A stretch of 44,860 nt of DNA from Zoogloea sp. (GTDB lineage Bacteria; Pseudomonadota; Gammaproteobacteria; Burkholderiales; Rhodocyclaceae): contig NZ_JAFLDT010000027.1 in assembly GCF_017302315.1 (NCBI RefSeq), forward strand, positions 1 to 44,860. Direction: 5' to 3'. The notes beneath the pieces were generated by a model. It saw nothing but the letters and a program-made list of their open reading frames with translations, was not told the origin of the DNA and did no database searches. Below, piece after piece: positions 42,868 through 44,860 of the stretch; the stretch's first letter is position 1; every line of letters begins with the position of its first letter. A program made the translations under genes and the position numbers.

Positions 42868-42894
42868 TTAGCACTCACCCCCTGCGAGTGCTAA
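42868..42894 (-). promoter_or_regulatory. CIRCE operator (HrcA binding site)
   Basis: TTAGCACTC-N9-GAGTGCTAA is an exact match to the CIRCE inverted repeat bound by the HrcA repressor. It lies immediately downstream of the groES -10 box, so HrcA would block transcription at normal temperature. Confidence 0.97.
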
Positions 42895-42922
42895 TAATAG
42901 GGTCGGGTCGTGACCTTTTCAA
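42894..42922 (-). promoter_or_regulatory. groESL promoter
   Basis: -35 TTGAAA (42917-42922), a 17-base spacer and -10 TATTAT (42894-42899) on the minus strand fit a sigma-70 promoter. CTTGAAA and CCCTATTAT also resemble a heat-shock sigma-32 promoter, so both may act. It abuts the CIRCE site. The rest of the 413-base gap 42779-43191 shows no gene. Confidence 0.8.
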
Positions 42923-43191
42923 GAGTACCTTCAGGGATTCTTTTCAACACTGTCTGCGAACAGGCCATCGGCCCGGACAGCGTCACCCGGAATCCAGGTA
43001 CGCCTGGTTCCCGGACCAGCAAGGCGCCACGCATACGACAAAATTCACAAAAATAACAAATAAACCCTTTTTGCATACGCATACGCCAATTTCACGGCCT
43101 AGAATCTCTCCCAATGCCCCCGCAGAGCGGGCAGTTCCGCGACGTCCGAGCAAATGCGACGGAAGTCACCGCTGCAAAGGGAGAATCCACG

Positions 43192-44322
43192 ATGATCGAC
43201 ACCACGCTACGACTCTGTCACTCCGGCATGGATGAGAAGACCCTTAGCGGGTTCCAAGCCTGCCTGAACGTGATGGGCACCGAGGCCTGGGGGCTGTCGG
43301 AAGAAGCCGGGGCCGACGCGGCCTTCATCGACATGGACAGCGATCTCGGCCCCTACCTGCTGGCCGCACACCGCCTGCTCTATCCCCTTCGCCCACTGAT
43401 CGTGACCCGTCGCCCCCCAGGCTACCGGCCGGACCCGCTCACCATCGAACTGAGCAAGCCCCTGCGCCCAAGCACCCTCTCCGCAGCGCTCGGGCGGGCG
43501 CGGGAGCTCATGCCACGCCGGGCAAGCCATGGCCTGGCCGACGTCGCCGAGGTCTCGGGCGACGCCCTTGAGAGCATCCCCGACGAGATGCCCTTCGACG
43601 CCCTGCGCAGCCACCCGACCTTCGTTCCTTCAGAAGAGCCCACCGGCCTGCTGCGTCGCTTCGAGGAGCGTCTGGCCACCCTGTACGTAGGGTCCATGCC
43701 CGATGTGGACCTGAACGATCCGGAGGCCCGCACCCAGATCCAGTACCAGCCCGAGCTCTTCCTGCAGGGCCTGGTCGCCCGGGCGGTCAGCCATGCCCGC
43801 GAGATCGCCCAGCCGGTACGCATCGACGATGCGGAAGGCCCCGTGCTTTACCTCGATCCGCGCAATGGCCGGGCTTACGCGACGCGGAGTGCCAATGCCC
43901 TGCGCGCCCTGGCCCAGTTGCCCGCACGCGGAATCCTGCGCATGGCAGCCCTGGACCCCCGCACCCCATCCGTTCCGGCGGGCTTGTCAGCGCGCCCCCT
44001 CGAAGAGTTCGAATGGGAGCTGGCCCTGTGGGCCTCGCGAGGCCGACTCCCTGCCGGCACAGACGTGGACGCCCCGGTCCGCCTGCGCAGCTGGCCCAAC
44101 CTGAACCGCCTGACCCTGCCCCCCGAAGCGATCCGCATCGCCGGCCTGTGGTCGCGCGGGCCCCAGAGCCTGCGCGAGACGGTGCGCCTGCTCGGCATCC
44201 CACAGCGCTATGTCTTCGCCTTCTACAGCGCCTGCGCGGCCCTCGGGCACGTGGAAACACCCCTGCGGCAGATGCCCCGCAACAAGGTCGACACCCCCTC
44301 CAGCCATCCCTCCAGGTGGTGA
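43192..44322 (+). CDS. Unrecognised protein with receiver-like N-terminus
   Basis: This 376-aa soluble protein begins MIDTTLRLCHSGMDEKTLSG behind GGGAG nine bases upstream. I do not recognise the family. The first 120 residues look like a diverged response-regulator receiver: an acidic AAFIDMDSD strand, PLIVTRRPP in the place of the switch strand and LSKPLRPSTLSAAL like the conserved Lys-Pro turn. The rest contains LYLDPRNGRAYATRSANALRALAQL and a C-terminal part (RIAGLWSRGPQSLRETVRLLGIPQRYVFAFYSAC) that resembles a winged helix. It may be a regulatory protein; there is no signal peptide or membrane helix. The neighbours (groESL divergent, TolC-like gene downstream) do not explain it. Confidence 0.75.
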   Translation: MIDTTLRLCHSGMDEKTLSGFQACLNVMGTEAWGLSEEAGADAAFIDMDSDLGPYLLAAHRLLYPLRPLIVTRRPPGYRPDPLTIELSKPLRPSTLSAALGRARELMPRRASHGLADVAEVSGDALESIPDEMPFDALRSHPTFVPSEEPTGLLRRFEERLATLYVGSMPDVDLNDPEARTQIQYQPELFLQGLVARAVSHAREIAQPVRIDDAEGPVLYLDPRNGRAYATRSANALRALAQLPARGILRMAALDPRTPSVPAGLSARPLEEFEWELALWASRGRLPAGTDVDAPVRLRSWPNLNRLTLPPEAIRIAGLWSRGPQSLRETVRLLGIPQRYVFAFYSACAALGHVETPLRQMPRNKVDTPSSHPSRW

Positions 44323-44485
44323 CTGGCGGGATGATCCGGCGCATCGTCGGGCGCCTGCTGGGCCCACGACCCGACGGTCTCCCACCGCAAGCCCGGGCCT
44401 GAAGCCCTGCCCTCGCACGCAGGGGGTAAATGCAAGTTTGACGCAAGAAAGTCTTAAGCCGACCGTCAGGGTGCGAACTTAGACT

Positions 44486-44509
44486 GTCAGCCTGACCTAT
44501 CAGGCTGAC
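44486..44509 (+). repeat. Perfect inverted repeat directly before the TolC-family start codon
   Basis: GTCAGCCTGA-CCTA-TCAGGCTGAC is a ten-base stem with a four-base loop ending four bases before the ATG at 44514. No clear ribosome site lies between it and the ATG. It could be an operator for a metal- or stress-responsive regulator or an RNA hairpin that limits translation. Confidence 0.65.
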
Positions 44510-44513
44510 CGGC

Positions 44514-44860
44514 ATGCGCATTCCCTTTCTGCTCATCAGCACCCTGTGGCTGGGCTACGCCCATGCCGCCCCCCTGACACTGCCCGAGGCCGACGCCCGC
44601 CTGCTCGAGGCCAACCCGTCCATCGTCCTGGCCCGCAGTGCAGTCGACGCGGCCCGCGCCGGAATCCAGAGCGCAGGCGCCCGCCCCAACCCCACCCTGA
44701 CAGTCTCGGCCAGCGGCTCGAGCCCCCACCGTCCGGGCAGCTCGAACAGCTGGGACAGGGCAACCGACAACACCATCCGGATCGACCAACCGATAGAGCG
44801 CGGCAACAAGCGCGACCTCCGCCTGCGTGCTGCCGACGACAACCTCTCCGCCACCCGCGC
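44514..44860 (+). CDS. TolC-family outer-membrane efflux protein, 3' end cut by window
   Basis: The first 115 codons are present and the frame runs off the end. A signal peptide (MRIPFLLISTLWLGYAHA) is followed by LTLPEADARLLEANPSIVLARSAVDAARAGIQSAGARPNPTLTVSASG and IRIDQPIERGNKRDLRL. These are characteristic of CzcC/CusC-type outer-membrane factors of heavy-metal RND pumps (the AGARPNP and QPIERGNKRDLR motifs). It forms the outer-membrane tunnel of a tripartite exporter; the partner genes would lie beyond the window. Substrate (cobalt/zinc/cadmium or copper) cannot be told from this part. Confidence 0.85.
   Translation, partial: MRIPFLLISTLWLGYAHAAPLTLPEADARLLEANPSIVLARSAVDAARAGIQSAGARPNPTLTVSASGSSPHRPGSSNSWDRATDNTIRIDQPIERGNKRDLRLRAADDNLSATR

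Noticed and set aside
43064-43086. Short direct repeat GCATACGCATACG upstream of the unknown gene
   Set aside because: Only two units of six bases; too short to call an operator or repeat array.

Overview
The window looks like the chromosome of a GC-rich betaproteobacterium of the Rhodocyclales/Zoogloeaceae type (Thauera- or Azoarcus-like). This is inferred from strongly G/C-ending codons, a multicomponent phenol hydroxylase, an aromatic amine dehydrogenase cluster, DUF1329/DUF1302/RND export genes, a CIRCE-controlled groESL pair and a sodium:solute-symporter sensor kinase. No rRNA, CRISPR array, integrase or insertion sequence was seen.

Layout. (1) 1-2.55 kb: the end of a PLP aminotransferase gene, ampD, and the C-terminal three quarters of the type IV pilus regulator gene pilR. 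(2) At about 2.55 kb pilR runs in frame into the N-terminal two thirds of an RND/MMPL transporter gene, giving one 1011-codon chimera that is either a real deletion/rearrangement or an assembly join. (3) 2.55-7.6 kb: DUF1329 - DUF1302 - RND genes, an envelope export or uptake module common in aromatic and steroid degradation loci. (4) 7.8-13.8 kb: an aau-type aromatic amine dehydrogenase operon (aauB-aauE-aauD-aauA, two monohaem cytochromes c, one polytopic membrane protein) behind an AraC-type regulator. (5) 14.1-20.4 kb: phenol hydroxylase dmpKLMNOP, an HpaA/PobR-like AraC regulator and divergent hpaR. No ring-cleavage genes are present. (6) 20.5-22.8 kb: an acetylornithine-type aminotransferase, a small cupin, a ParE/Phd-type toxin-antitoxin pair, a strong terminator and tRNA-Ser(GGA). 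(7) 22.9-32.5 kb: an acetate-switch-like module with a symporter, its DUF4212 small subunit, a CBS/DUF294 nucleotidyltransferase-like protein, a membrane pseudo-kinase fused to a DEDDh exonuclease, a stand-alone receiver, a CrbS-like symporter/histidine kinase and a 63-aa membrane protein. (8) 32.6-40.4 kb: an AcoR-family sigma-54 activator divergent from a Tat-exported Rieske protein, a PQQ alcohol dehydrogenase, an outer-membrane barrel, a DUF1097 protein and an aldehyde dehydrogenase. A -24/-12 promoter and an upstream palindrome lie between the activator and the operon. (9) 40.7-44.9 kb: groEL, groES, an unrecognised protein with a receiver-like N-terminus, and the start of a TolC-family outer membrane protein gene.

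How the parts may work together (inference): the aau enzyme would deaminate aryl-ethylamines in the periplasm, phenol hydroxylase would make catechols, and HpaR/HpaA-like regulators suggest a hydroxyphenylacetate-type signal. The PQQ enzyme and aldehyde dehydrogenase would oxidise an alcohol to an acid. The symporter/kinase/exonuclease cluster probably senses and imports a small carboxylate such as acetate. An almost identical half-palindrome upstream of dmpK and of the aau-side AraC gene suggests that the two aromatic operons share a regulator.
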